Part shown: piece after piece, positions 18,541-27,545 of the stretch
Numbering within the stretch: the stretch's first letter is position 1
How the letters are laid out: each line of letters begins with the position of its first letter
Origin: Bordetella sp.
Lineage (GTDB): Bacteria > Pseudomonadota > Alphaproteobacteria > Caulobacterales > Caulobacteraceae
DNA: 60,602 nucleotides
NCBI GenBank assembly: GCA_017308115.1
Contig: JAFKFS010000019.1
Coordinates: 1 to 60,602 of the forward strand
Direction: 5' to 3'
Program-made: the position numbers and the translations under genes
Notes under the pieces: model-generated
Told to the model about the DNA's origin: nothing
Database searches by the model: none
Seen by the model: only the letters and a program-made list of their open reading frames with translations

Positions 18541-21178
18541 TTTGCTCGGACATAGCGCCTGACGACGTCACCCAGCGTCCCAGAAGGACGTCTGTGTCGA
18601 ACGACCGCCTGTCCCAGAGTGCATGCACCGGTCTGACGCCCGGCCATACCGGACTCACTTGGAGACGCGCGAGGTTCCTGAACACGCTCGTTGCAGACAA
18701 CCCGAGCTCGGCGGCCAGCTTCGGCGTGAACACGAACCTCTCAGCAAACGCCAGCACGTCAGCCTCGACGACGGTCAGGACTTTGCCGGTGGCTGATCGA
18801 CTAGCTGATCGGATGTGCCCGGCATCGACCGCCGCACGCAAGCTGGAGGAGTTAGTTCCTAATATGCCGGTCGCGACATGAACGTAGATCGCTCCCTCGC
18901 TGAGCCGCGGACTACCCGAGGGTCTCGCCGGCAACAGCGCCGCTTCGCTGTGCTGCGGTGGCGTGGATGGCCTGCCGCAAGGCAATATGTATTGCGACCT
19001 GAAATCCACATCCAGAACGTCGCTACGGCGCCAGCATGCTTGCACACGGGCATTATTCGCGATTTCCAAGATCGGTCGAAGTCCCAGAGATCGCAGCCGT
19101 CGCGTCACTGCTGATCCTGCGAGGCCATACTCAGCAGCAATCTCCGAACTGGAGACGTACGTCTTCTGGAATGTCCTGGCTGATGACCGCAGGACGCCAC
19201 GTAAATGTCCGGCACTGTTGAACTGTGTGGCTGTCAGATAGCCGTTCAGGGCTAGATGACGCAGCGTATCCTTTTCGATTGCAGTCTGCTTGGACAGATC
19301 CGCCAGCGAGATATTTCCTTCTGGAATCGAACGACCGTCTCGGAGTTTCAGCCGCTTCATGCCGCTCCGCTTGGGTCTGACGCACAATGTGCCCGACGCC
19401 GTGACCCATTGGGTATCGAAGTCGATGTTCTGAAGGTCCTTGCGGGCCCATAGGGCTGCGACTCGAGCCTCAGGATCAGCATTCAGAACCGGGGTTATAC
19501 CGAGCTGCTGGAGCCGTCGCGTGACTGAGGCTGGGGCCAACCCGAGAGGCCGGGCTACGCCGGCAGACGTCACAAGGTCGGCCTTCCACTCATCGACGGC
19601 GCTCTTCGCGACAGCGATGAGAGAGCCCATTTCGCTCCAGTCGGCTCGGGCGTGCTGTTGCTTCACCAGGGCCGCCAGGGTGCGATGGCCTATTCCTAGA
19701 CGTTCGTTCGCCCGTTTAGCCGACAGCATTCCGTGCCCCCCAGGACCACGAAGCGCTTCCACCTCTGCTGCGGGTACGAACAGATTAGACAATGCATCGA
19801 ACTCGCCGGCGCCAAACCAGGCCCGAAGGCGACCCGCTTTGATGTCGGCCACCAAATCCACCAGACGATGGCGGTGTAAGTCAGTGATGCGAACGGACCG
19901 CTCTGGCTGGGGTAGGTCCTGGCCAGCCAACGCGTGGCAGAACTGACGAAGCGTTTTTGGATTGAAGCGCTTCGTCTGGCTGATGATCTGCTCGGCAATG
20001 ATAAAGCCGGCTCGGTCCAATTGTCGAAATCGGGTCAGGGAGATTCCCAACGCGTTCGCCGCTTGCGTCGGCGTCAGCAGTGACGCGAAATGGCGACGGA
20101 GGGCCTCAACGCCATCAGCACGGATGACGCGGTAAGTACGGCTACCAGCCGATCGCCTGCCGGCCGATAGCTGCCCCGCTTCCACGAACTCCCAGATTCT
20201 CTGAACGCGAACGCCGAGCATTTTGGCTGCATCAGTGGCAGGGACGAAACGGGCGACCTTGGGGCCGACACAGAAGTAGCTCTGGCGACGAAACAGGTAG
20301 CCTTGCCAGTGATGGGAGAAATAGTTTCTGACTTCGTCGATCACGAATGGGCATTGTTCGGCGAACGTATTCCGCAGGCGCGCAAGCTCGTGGCCAAAAT
20401 CCCGATGCAAGCCAATCCGAGCGCCTTGGGCTTGGAACCGATCATGGGCCCAGCCGTCAAAGCTCCGCTGCCAATCGGTAATGAAAGGCGCACCCTGAGT
20501 TAGCACTTCTACCGCGACGCCAATATCGGCGGCGCAGCGGGCGACCACGCCGCGGCGGCGCGGGTCGGGAAACCCCGAGCATCCGAAGAACCAGACGATG
20601 GTGATGAGCCCTGCGAGCGTTCGGCGGGGATCTGCGTCAGTATATGGCGCCGCTTCGGCGAAACGAGACGAAATCTCCACCACGACGGGAGGCGCCTGAT
20701 CGCCAGAGTCCCACACGTGACCACAATCGCACTGATGCAGTTTTCGCCTTAGCCAGCGGATGGGGCGCGCACAGCCTTCGCAACGATCGATCAGCAGCTT
20801 CTCATGGCGATGGCATGCTGCGTAGGCCCGAAGATGCCAGAGACGGTCAACATAGCCTCTCTCTTGCACGCACTCCGGACAAACACGGGCGCCGGCTGTC
20901 AGGAAATGTGGGCGAGTGAGCGCGCATCCGTTGAACTGATGCCTTCCCTGCTCAGCGTCAGGTGCAAATGATGCTGTCGCCAGCGCCATCGGATCGGAGG
21001 CGCCTAAGCTGGAGAGCAAATCGAAATCCACCGACCGGAACTCATGGCCGATGGGCAAAGCAGCCCTCTTCATCAGGAGGGGCGGGCTGATGCCGTTCGC
21101 GTGGCTGAGCCGTGTCACATAGCCCGGCAGACTTTCGTCAGCCTGGATACCGCCCCTCACCACCAATCGCGGCGGCAC
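18521..21178 (-). CDS. tniQ: TniQ/TnsD-family transposition target-selection protein with tandem HTH repeats
   Basis: An 885-residue TniQ-family protein, the expected target selector of a Tn7-like transposon. The N-terminus (DESLPGYVTRLSHANG) is the TniQ signature, and a zinc-ribbon follows: CPEC (about 100-103), the HL-x6-CH region, CEGC (133-136) and CDCG (150-153). Single HTH segments sit near 311-339 and 367-393. The C-terminal 400 residues are three tandem units of about 140 residues, each with two HTH-like parts (484-508 + 535-595; 622-648 + 673-735; 763-791 + 815-874); the second part repeats VTRRLxxLG...ALWxRxD...DFDxQWVTxSG. The start GTG shares a base with the tnsC stop (TAGTG), which I prefer to a frame extension upstream. 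Much longer than ordinary TniQ. Confidence 0.85.
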   Translation of the reverse strand: MPPRLVVRGGIQADESLPGYVTRLSHANGISPPLLMKRAALPIGHEFRSVDFDLLSSLGASDPMALATASFAPDAEQGRHQFNGCALTRPHFLTAGARVCPECVQERGYVDRLWHLRAYAACHRHEKLLIDRCEGCARPIRWLRRKLHQCDCGHVWDSGDQAPPVVVEISSRFAEAAPYTDADPRRTLAGLITIVWFFGCSGFPDPRRRGVVARCAADIGVAVEVLTQGAPFITDWQRSFDGWAHDRFQAQGARIGLHRDFGHELARLRNTFAEQCPFVIDEVRNYFSHHWQGYLFRRQSYFCVGPKVARFVPATDAAKMLGVRVQRIWEFVEAGQLSAGRRSAGSRTYRVIRADGVEALRRHFASLLTPTQAANALGISLTRFRQLDRAGFIIAEQIISQTKRFNPKTLRQFCHALAGQDLPQPERSVRITDLHRHRLVDLVADIKAGRLRAWFGAGEFDALSNLFVPAAEVEALRGPGGHGMLSAKRANERLGIGHRTLAALVKQQHARADWSEMGSLIAVAKSAVDEWKADLVTSAGVARPLGLAPASVTRRLQQLGITPVLNADPEARVAALWARKDLQNIDFDTQWVTASGTLCVRPKRSGMKRLKLRDGRSIPEGNISLADLSKQTAIEKDTLRHLALNGYLTATQFNSAGHLRGVLRSSARTFQKTYVSSSEIAAEYGLAGSAVTRRLRSLGLRPILEIANNARVQACWRRSDVLDVDFRSQYILPCGRPSTPPQHSEAALLPARPSGSPRLSEGAIYVHVATGILGTNSSSLRAAVDAGHIRSASRSATGKVLTVVEADVLAFAERFVFTPKLAAELGLSATSVFRNLARLQVSPVWPGVRPVHALWDRRSFDTDVLLGRWVTSSGAMSEQSSLFEL

Positions 21179-22242
21179 TACTTCACCAAATGGCTGATCA
21201 CCACCTGGTTGAGCCGTTTCTTTGACAAGGCCCCTTTCCCTGCGGATTTTTTGGAGCGGGATTTCGCGATCCGGACTTGATAGTCGTCCTCTATCGGCGG
21301 GGGCGCGATCGCCACAAAGTCCTCGGAAAACGGATTTTGCATCCCCTCTTCTTCCAGGGGGAACGCCTCTTCGGCCGCCTGCTTCAGCAACGGTAAATCG
21401 ATTGAGGTCTGGCCGTTGTCCTTCATCAGCCGAGCGCACATCAGAAGGACCTTCTTGACGCCGTCGATCAAACCTCGGGAAAGATAAAAGAACCGGAAGG
21501 CGACTTCTTCACTCTCGATATCGAAATCGAACGGAATGGGTGTCAAATCACGGAACGTCGCGAGTAGCGCGATAAAATCGTCTTGCCCCTCCAAGTCGGG
21601 GGAGCCATCGGCCCGAAACCAACGGTACGGCTCCAGTCTGATTTCGGCATCCCATCTCCGCCGGATCTGGCGATCAGCTTGGAAAAGATGTCGTAGGCTG
21701 CCCAGCCCTAGCAAAATGAACGCCACGGAGTTTGTTTCATGGCGCGATTTGATCCAGTCGATCAGTTTGTCCGAAACGACAGTGCCCGATCGTTCAACGG
21801 CGCGTTGCGCCTCGTCGATCACGATCGCACGGGTCCCGTTGGCCGCAATGTAACGATCTACCCGGTCCCCTAGGGTGTATTCGTCGCCCCGGTTCCAAAA
21901 CTCGTCGCCATAAGCTTTGAGTATCTCGCGAGCCAAGGCCTTCACCGTCGGCGACGATGGCATTCGCACGATGAGGACCTTGAACCTGTCGGTCTTCATC
22001 CGCAGGCCGCCTAGAAGCTCGACTTCAGCGCCGTCTTTCACCGGTGGGTGTTCGGCTTTGATGCACTCCCGAAGCGTGGACTTGCCGACACCGGAAGGGC
22101 CGCTCACGTGGGCGCACGGTGCTGTCTTCGTGTGCGGTAACTCAATAATATTTCGGACCATCCGCCTCACTCGGGCGAAAGTGGGATGATTGATGAAGAT
22201 TGCGTCGATCTGGGCAAACGCTTCGTCGGCATCCATGGTCAT
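21178..22242 (-). CDS. tnsC: TnsC/TniB-type AAA+ transposition regulator
   Basis: A 354-residue AAA+ ATPase. Walker A is GPSGVGKST (48-56), Walker B is AIVIDEAQ with D143-E144, and sensor-like residues follow in VAFILLGLGS and the arginines of ADRQIRRRWD. In this family the ATPase forms a filament on target DNA and links the target selector to the transposase. A Lys/Arg-rich tail ends the protein (RIAKSRSKKSAGKGALSKK). It overlaps tnsB by four bases and tniQ by one, so the set is one operon. Confidence 0.88.
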   Translation of the reverse strand: MTMDADEAFAQIDAIFINHPTFARVRRMVRNIIELPHTKTAPCAHVSGPSGVGKSTLRECIKAEHPPVKDGAEVELLGGLRMKTDRFKVLIVRMPSSPTVKALAREILKAYGDEFWNRGDEYTLGDRVDRYIAANGTRAIVIDEAQRAVERSGTVVSDKLIDWIKSRHETNSVAFILLGLGSLRHLFQADRQIRRRWDAEIRLEPYRWFRADGSPDLEGQDDFIALLATFRDLTPIPFDFDIESEEVAFRFFYLSRGLIDGVKKVLLMCARLMKDNGQTSIDLPLLKQAAEEAFPLEEEGMQNPFSEDFVAIAPPPIEDDYQVRIAKSRSKKSAGKGALSKKRLNQVVISHLVK

Positions 22243-24299
22243 GGGCGGTCACCTTTCAACGAGTGGTCGCCCTCGAATGTCCGCCGGGGGCGTGGGCGGC
22301 TAACTTCCACTTGCTGGTGTCCCAGGGTGGTTGCTGGGTCGGATGACGGTCGTCTGGCCGACCTGTCGTTCGTGGCCCCCAGGGGATGAAGGCTGTCGCC
22401 CGCGAAAGGACCGCTCAGCCCTGTAAGCTCGCCGTCGTGATTCAGGTTGTTGAAGATATGCTGCGTGCCGATGCCGAGAGCGCGGGCGATTAGGCTGTTT
22501 GATCGTATGCTCAACGCGGCTGGAAGCGCCTCGGCGATAAGCTCATGTAGCCGATCCTGCGCCTTTCGCAGGCTTGCGGCGGAATCGTCACCGAACTGCT
22601 CCCGCGCATTGCGCTGATTGAGCTGATGTCGGTGCAGACTAAGGTTCTGGGCGTATGTGGGATCCGTAGCCTCAGCGCGCACCCATCCTGAGTCGCTATC
22701 CGGCAAGCGAGCGTGCACGAAGGCCAAGTTGGAGGGATCTACTTTGACCTCCACCGCCAGCTTATCGCCATGCCGACGGCGTAACGCGTGTAACTCTGGC
22801 GAATGGTACCGGAGGTTCGCAAAGCGGACGCCTCGATGATCGAGCCGCCCTGTACGCTTGATGCCGAACAGCAGGTCCAAGTCCTGGGATCTGGCCAGGA
22901 ATGACGGAGGATAGTCCTTTGTCCCCTCCTCCCACAGAGCCGCCGGAGTTTGCATGGAAACGCCCTGTGGTTCCTGCATGAACACATCGACGAGCCAGGC
23001 ATGGAGGATGTAGAGGAAGTGCCGCAAACCGATGCAGCCATGCACGGCCGGATCGTATTCGTGCATATCCTTTGCCAGAACGAACCCCGGCATTTCTCTC
23101 AAGAGGGTCCGGTTCAGGACCTCGAACATGCCTTCGACGCGAGCCTTGAACCAAGGAGTCCGAGGTCGGGTGTAGCTGATCCCCATATCGAGATCGAAAG
23201 CGAGTTGCTCAATCGTCCCGCCCCACTGCGCCAAGCCGTTATCGAATACGACATGCCTCGGCAGACCAGCCGGCGCGTATCGGTTCACAATGGTGGGGTA
23301 TTCTCGAGCGACATAGGCTTTGGGCAAACAGCAATGCCGCAGGGCGCTCGCGATCGTCAGGTCGCTCGGGTTCTCGAAACCCAGGTAGATTCCGACGGGC
23401 GCTGTCGAATAAACGTCTATGTACCAGGTGAGCCAAGGTCGTCCCAACGGGACGCCTAGGCGTTCGTCGAAAAGGAACATCGGCACGCGCGTTTCGTCGT
23501 ACTCGGTCAGGTCCAGGCAGGCGCGTGGCCTTGAACCCCCCCGACCGCCCCGAAACAGATGAGCCGCTTCGACTTTGCCGACGATGGCGATCGCGCGATC
23601 TTCCGCCGGCAACTCGTTCCACATCCGGTTGAACGTGGACTCTGAAGGAACGGTGAGCGGCGGATCGGGAGCGCCCAACGCCAAGCGCGTCTCATTTTCC
23701 GCAGTGATCAGCTTGGAAGCCGTCATATGCATGGCCTTCAAGGTAGCTACGGGGGCGACGCCGATCTTGCGGGTCTGTTTTGCAGCGACGATTGTTTCCA
23801 GCATCACCTGTCTGCAGATCGCAGCGCCGCTGACGCGTCGTGTCCGTGGGCCGGTCTTTCCGCCGACAAGAGCCATCTTCCCGCCCTTGAGGGCTGCTGA
23901 CTTCCACCGATAGTAGGTGGCGATGGACCGGGGCTTCGATCCAAGCTCGTTGGCCGCCTCGTTCAGCACTGCGGCAAGCGCCGGCCGGGTTAGACCGCGT
24001 TTTAGTCGTGGTTCGACCGCTTCGAGAAATGCCAGTCGCGCCTGCGCCTTTTCGCGTTTCTCTTGGGAGACATCAGCGATGGAGCATCTCCCTGATGTGT
24101 TACCCGTCCCTCCAATTGGCACGAGGATCAGATGACCCTCTTCGTACGCCGCACTGATGTCGTCCCATGGCCAATTCGTGAGCACGCCGCTCTCGACATC
24201 GACGGCCTGCCAATCGCCTCCGGGTAGCTTTGCGACCAGGCGATACCGCCGCCCGTCAAAGTCAAAGAGCGCATCGATGGCGAAACTGACCCGCTTCAC
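22239..24299 (-). CDS. tnsB: TnsB/TniA-type DDE transposase
   Basis: A 686-residue transposase of the Mu/Tn7 group. The integrase-fold core contains LDLTEYD (D263), WYIDVYSTAPVG, HVVFDNG (D353) and the helix FKARVEGMFEVLNR (E389): together the DDE triad. An N-terminal helical region (about 75-240) with several HTH-like segments would bind element ends, and a Mu C-terminal beta-barrel follows the catalytic core (residues about 490-560). The tail is charged and low in structure, as expected for a TnsC contact. ATGA overlap with tnsA upstream. Confidence 0.9.
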   Translation of the reverse strand: MKRVSFAIDALFDFDGRRYRLVAKLPGGDWQAVDVESGVLTNWPWDDISAAYEEGHLILVPIGGTGNTSGRCSIADVSQEKREKAQARLAFLEAVEPRLKRGLTRPALAAVLNEAANELGSKPRSIATYYRWKSAALKGGKMALVGGKTGPRTRRVSGAAICRQVMLETIVAAKQTRKIGVAPVATLKAMHMTASKLITAENETRLALGAPDPPLTVPSESTFNRMWNELPAEDRAIAIVGKVEAAHLFRGGRGGSRPRACLDLTEYDETRVPMFLFDERLGVPLGRPWLTWYIDVYSTAPVGIYLGFENPSDLTIASALRHCCLPKAYVAREYPTIVNRYAPAGLPRHVVFDNGLAQWGGTIEQLAFDLDMGISYTRPRTPWFKARVEGMFEVLNRTLLREMPGFVLAKDMHEYDPAVHGCIGLRHFLYILHAWLVDVFMQEPQGVSMQTPAALWEEGTKDYPPSFLARSQDLDLLFGIKRTGRLDHRGVRFANLRYHSPELHALRRRHGDKLAVEVKVDPSNLAFVHARLPDSDSGWVRAEATDPTYAQNLSLHRHQLNQRNAREQFGDDSAASLRKAQDRLHELIAEALPAALSIRSNSLIARALGIGTQHIFNNLNHDGELTGLSGPFAGDSLHPLGATNDRSARRPSSDPATTLGHQQVEVSRPRPRRTFEGDHSLKGDRP

Positions 24300-25111
24300 A
24301 AGCGCCGGCCCGGAGCATTGGGCAGACGGAGCAGCGACTGACCGGAAAGCGGAATATCAAGGTTGGTGCTGATCCATCCCTCCACCAGCCCTCTGTAGAC
24401 GCCGGACAAATCTATTCCCGGTAGCAACGAGAGGATCTCGTCCACCGAAAGGGAGCCTTGGCGAAGGACCGCCCTGATGCTGTCCTTCAGCGGATCACTC
24501 AGCGGTTCAGCGCGCCTGAAACGCAGCAACTCAGCTACGTTGTCAGCGTTGGGCTTCCGAAGAATGTGCCGCTCCGTCAAAACCTCATATCGAAAGCCGA
24601 GTGCATTGATGGCCGCTGCGATGGCAGGCCATCTGATCTCGTTCTTCGCCTTGCGAGCATCCGCTTCCCACTTCACCTCGACGAAGGAGCGGATGGTGGC
24701 CGTTTCGTAATAGAAATCAGGCGTGTGCTTCCTGCGAACGCCTTCCCTATCGAAATAGGTGATCGTGATGGGCTGTTCGCAGTACCGAGTGATATCCCCA
24801 TCGACCTCGCACCGCTCAAAAGCGCGCTGTTCTAGGAGCGATCTCGCGCGAACCGTGCGTTGGAGCTTGCGGCTTGGGAGTTTGGCCTGCCAGCCTCGAG
24901 AAGCACTCCTGCTTCGCCGCGTCTGAAACGTCTCTTGTACATCGGGAAGTACGTCGTCGAATAGATTAGGATGCCGAACTACCTTGTCAGGATAGACATG
25001 ACTTCCCGCATCGCCCCATATCCGATTGATCGTAGGAAGCTGGAACGCCTGCCTCGGCGCAGGCATGCCGCCGACCACAGCCCTCAGCCAAATAGGATCA
25101 ACGTCGTTCAT
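24296..25111 (-). CDS. tnsA: TnsA-like endonuclease
   Basis: A 271-residue protein with the TnsA endonuclease layout: basic segment QTRRSRSASRGW, SLLEQRAFERCEVDGDI with the first acidic residue, EQPITITYF, then HTPDFYYE (D132) and FVEVKWEADAR (E145, K147) as the PD-(D/E)XK core. TnsA cuts the 5' strands so that a Tn7-like element leaves by cut-and-paste. The C-terminal part (about 185-260) looks like a winged-helix domain. First gene of the operon; an AT-rich promoter region lies upstream. Its presence makes this a Tn7-like rather than a Tn5053-like set. Confidence 0.85.
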   Translation of the reverse strand: MNDVDPIWLRAVVGGMPAPRQAFQLPTINRIWGDAGSHVYPDKVVRHPNLFDDVLPDVQETFQTRRSRSASRGWQAKLPSRKLQRTVRARSLLEQRAFERCEVDGDITRYCEQPITITYFDREGVRRKHTPDFYYETATIRSFVEVKWEADARKAKNEIRWPAIAAAINALGFRYEVLTERHILRKPNADNVAELLRFRRAEPLSDPLKDSIRAVLRQGSLSVDEILSLLPGIDLSGVYRGLVEGWISTNLDIPLSGQSLLRLPNAPGRRL

Positions 25112-25161
25112 TATAACGCCCCCTCAGGTGACGCCACGATGTTTTTTTGATTCTAACCTAT

Positions 25162-25230
25162 AGTCAAATTGCAGATAACCTACCGGACCTGAGCGGCGCG
25201 AATATATATGTTTTACTATATATTTTGACT
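25162..25230. promoter_or_regulatory. AT-rich upstream region of tnsA with AGTCAAA/TTTGACT inverted pair
   Basis: AGTCAAA (25162-25168) and TTTGACT (25224-25230) flank an AT-rich tract (AATATATATG, TACTATATATTTT) between tnsA and the HNH gene. The position and base composition suit the tns promoter and a regulator site; no regulator gene is evident. Confidence 0.4.
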
Positions 25231-25255
25231 GAGTGATGTCGGCGAGCCTCAGGAG

Positions 25256-25302
25256 AATCTCTGAGGCGCGAGAGCAAGACCCTTAAAGCTCGAAAATCGA
25301 GC
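25256..25302 (-). repeat. About 50-bp repeat, copy 2, at the 3' end of the HNH gene
   Basis: On the minus strand GCTCGATTTTCGAGC (a hairpin), then TTGCTCTCGCG and TCAGAGATT. Same orientation as copy 1 at 18490-18540. Both copies encode the final residues S-(I/L)-F-E-L and stop of their genes. Confidence 0.75.
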
Positions 25303-25654
25303 CCCGCACGGAGACGCGATGCATCTTGGGCGAAAGGACAATGTTCCAAGTGTCGATAGCCTGCTGTGACTCCAGACGCTCTAAAACCAGAGCCTGCCAG
25401 ATGCGATCGCACCCGGTAGGAGGGAGATCATCACGACGCTCATTACAGCCGCGGTGCTTGAGCAGGCCATTGATCAGGGTTCGCGCACCGCCCCGGCACT
25501 TGGGGATCACGTGATCGAAGGTCGGATAAGTTGCGCGGGATTTCGGGGCGCGACCGCTCAGGTTTACCGAACGGCCGCATCCCGCGCACAGACCGTTCTG
25601 AGCCCAATGTAGGACCGTCCGCTGACGATGCCGCATTTTGCCCTGCTTTGACAT
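25283..25654 (-). CDS. HNH endonuclease
   Basis: A 123-residue HNH nuclease: NGLCAGCGRSV gives the first CxxC, TFDHVIPKCRGG has the central D-H with the DH-x-P motif, NLI-like NGLLKHRGCNERR supplies the Asn and last Cys of the ββα-metal fold. The protein is basic and lacks extra domains. It stands between the transposition operon and the type I restriction operon. Function could be restriction, homing-like mobility, or transposon-associated; the sequence does not decide. Confidence 0.82.
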   Translation of the reverse strand: MSKQGKMRHRQRTVLHWAQNGLCAGCGRSVNLSGRAPKSRATYPTFDHVIPKCRGGARTLINGLLKHRGCNERRDDLPPTGCDRIWQALVLERLESQQAIDTWNIVLSPKMHRVSVRGSIFEL

Positions 25655-25985
25655 CGCTGAAGCCTCCCTCCCCTTGCGTTAGACTTGGCTTTGCGCCAGC
25701 ACAGACGCTGACCTCCCCCTGAAAGCGGCCCCTCATCCGGCCGAAGGCGGACGTTAGCGTACTGCGTCGCCAATGCGCCAGAGCAACACCGACTCGCGAT
25801 AATCCGCTCCTCGACGAACTCTTCCTCGAAGGATTCGCCGAGGGCCTGCCTTGCCCAACCACGATCGCAAAGTGCGGCCCAGCAGGCCCTGCTCTCGACC
25901 GCCACGGTGCGGGTGAATTAGGTGGACCTCAAAGTGTCCCTGAGTATGGTCTACGGCACGCTCGACAACCGGAAGTTCCCACCCA
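25655..25985. other. 331-bp gene-free region before hsdM
   Basis: No recognisable gene. Short open frames exist on both strands (e.g. minus strand with EEEFVEERIIASR) but match no family I know. The stretch must hold the hsdM promoter and part of the HNH promoter. It may contain fragments of older genes. Confidence 0.4.
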
Positions 25986-27545
25986 GTGCAAGTAGACCTG
26001 CAGGACCTCACGCGCCGTCTTTTCCAGACGGCGAACCAGTTGTGGACCAACACCGACCTGCGCCCAGACCAGTACGCCCAGCCGGTTCTTGCCCTGATCG
26101 CTCTGCGGCAGATGGAGGCCAAGTTCGACCTGGTCCACGCCGAGCTTTCCAAGGCAATGACAGGCCGCCTGAAACCCACGCCGGGGGATTACCACGGCCA
26201 CGGTGCCGTCTTCCTGCCCGAACATGCCCGCTTCTCCTACCTGCTGTCCCTGCCGGAGACGGAGAACCTGGCGGACGCTCTGAACGAGGCCATGAAGGCC
26301 ATTGCGGAGCACAATCCGGACCTGGCGGGCGTGATGCCCCAGGGCTACGGATCGCTGCCCAACAGCGTCCTCAGGGAGCTGCTGCGCCTGCTCCAGCCGC
26401 TCAAGCTCGACGGGGACGCCTACGGCCTGATTTTCGAGTACTTCATGGGCGAGTTCGCCTCGTCGTACATGCAGAAGGGCGGCGAGTACTTCACGCCCGG
26501 CTCGATCGTGAAGCTGATCGTCGAGGTGCTGGAACCCTATCACGGCAAGATTTTCGACCCGGCCTGCGGTTCGGGCGGCATGTTCGTCCACTCCGCCGAG
26601 TTCGTGAAGCGCCACCATAAGAACCCGACGCGCGAAATCGGCATCTACGGGGCCGAGAAGATGTCGGACACCCAGAAGCTGTGCCGCCTGAACCTGGCGG
26701 TCCACGGGGTTTCAGGCGACATCAAGATCGCCAACAGCTACTATGAAGACCCGCATGGCATGGTCGGCCAGTTCGACTTCGTCCTGGCGAACCCGCCCTT
26801 CAACCAGTCGGAGGTCGACCGTAGCCGTCTGGTCACCGAGGCGGGCCATGTGGACGCGAAGTTCTCGCTCGGCATCCCCACCAGCAACAACGCCAACTAC
26901 CTTTGGATCGGCCTGTTCAACGCCGCCCTGAACGAGACGGGCCGCGCGGGTTTCGTGATGGCTAACTCGGCCTCGGACGCGGGCGGGTCGGAGCGCGAGA
27001 TGCGCCGCAAGCTGATCGAGAGCGGGGCGGTGGACGTGATCATCTCCACCTCGCCCAACATGTTCTTCACCGTCACCCTGCCGGTGACCCTGTGGTTCCT
27101 CGACAAGGCCAAGGCGAAGGGTGATCGGGCCGACGAGGTGCTGTTCATCGACGCCAGGCACATTTTCCGACAGGTCACCCGCGCCCACCGCGACTACACG
27201 CCCGACCAGGTCGAGTTCCTGGGCAACATCGTGCGCCTGTGGCGTAGCGAGGAGAAGGAGCTGGAGGCGGGAAGCGGCGAACGCATGACCCAGACCTTCG
27301 GCGAGGACGGCTACAAGGACGTGCCCGGCCTATGCAAGGTGGCGACCCGCGCCGAGATTGCCGCCCATGGCTGGAGCCTCAACCCCGGCCGCTATGTTGG
27401 CGTGGCACCGGGTGAGGAGGTGGACGACGTCGATTTCAAGGGGCGGCTGGAAGCGCTTCAGGAGCAACTGGAGGTACTGAATGCTGAGGCGTCAAGACTC
27501 CAGGCCGTGGTCGCCCTGAACGTCGCAGAGGTGCTGGAGGCATGA
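25986..27545 (+). CDS. hsdM: Type I restriction-modification methyltransferase subunit
   Basis: A 519-residue N6-adenine methyltransferase. It has the HsdM N-terminal helical domain, GGEYFTP before the catalytic domain, the SAM motif FDPACGSGGMF (residues 190-200) and the catalytic ANPPFN (268-273). The C-terminal helix pair (RLEALQEQLEVLNAEASRL) would contact HsdS. The start is a GTG with only weak Shine-Dalgarno sequence. It methylates host DNA at the site chosen by HsdS. ATGA overlap with hsdS. Confidence 0.95.
   Translation: MQVDLQDLTRRLFQTANQLWTNTDLRPDQYAQPVLALIALRQMEAKFDLVHAELSKAMTGRLKPTPGDYHGHGAVFLPEHARFSYLLSLPETENLADALNEAMKAIAEHNPDLAGVMPQGYGSLPNSVLRELLRLLQPLKLDGDAYGLIFEYFMGEFASSYMQKGGEYFTPGSIVKLIVEVLEPYHGKIFDPACGSGGMFVHSAEFVKRHHKNPTREIGIYGAEKMSDTQKLCRLNLAVHGVSGDIKIANSYYEDPHGMVGQFDFVLANPPFNQSEVDRSRLVTEAGHVDAKFSLGIPTSNNANYLWIGLFNAALNETGRAGFVMANSASDAGGSEREMRRKLIESGAVDVIISTSPNMFFTVTLPVTLWFLDKAKAKGDRADEVLFIDARHIFRQVTRAHRDYTPDQVEFLGNIVRLWRSEEKELEAGSGERMTQTFGEDGYKDVPGLCKVATRAEIAAHGWSLNPGRYVGVAPGEEVDDVDFKGRLEALQEQLEVLNAEASRLQAVVALNVAEVLEA

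Noticed and set aside
25564-26179. Minus-strand frames upstream of and overlapping hsdM
   Set aside because: No recognisable domain; the part over hsdM is clearly its shadow. A decayed gene in 25655-25985 cannot be excluded.
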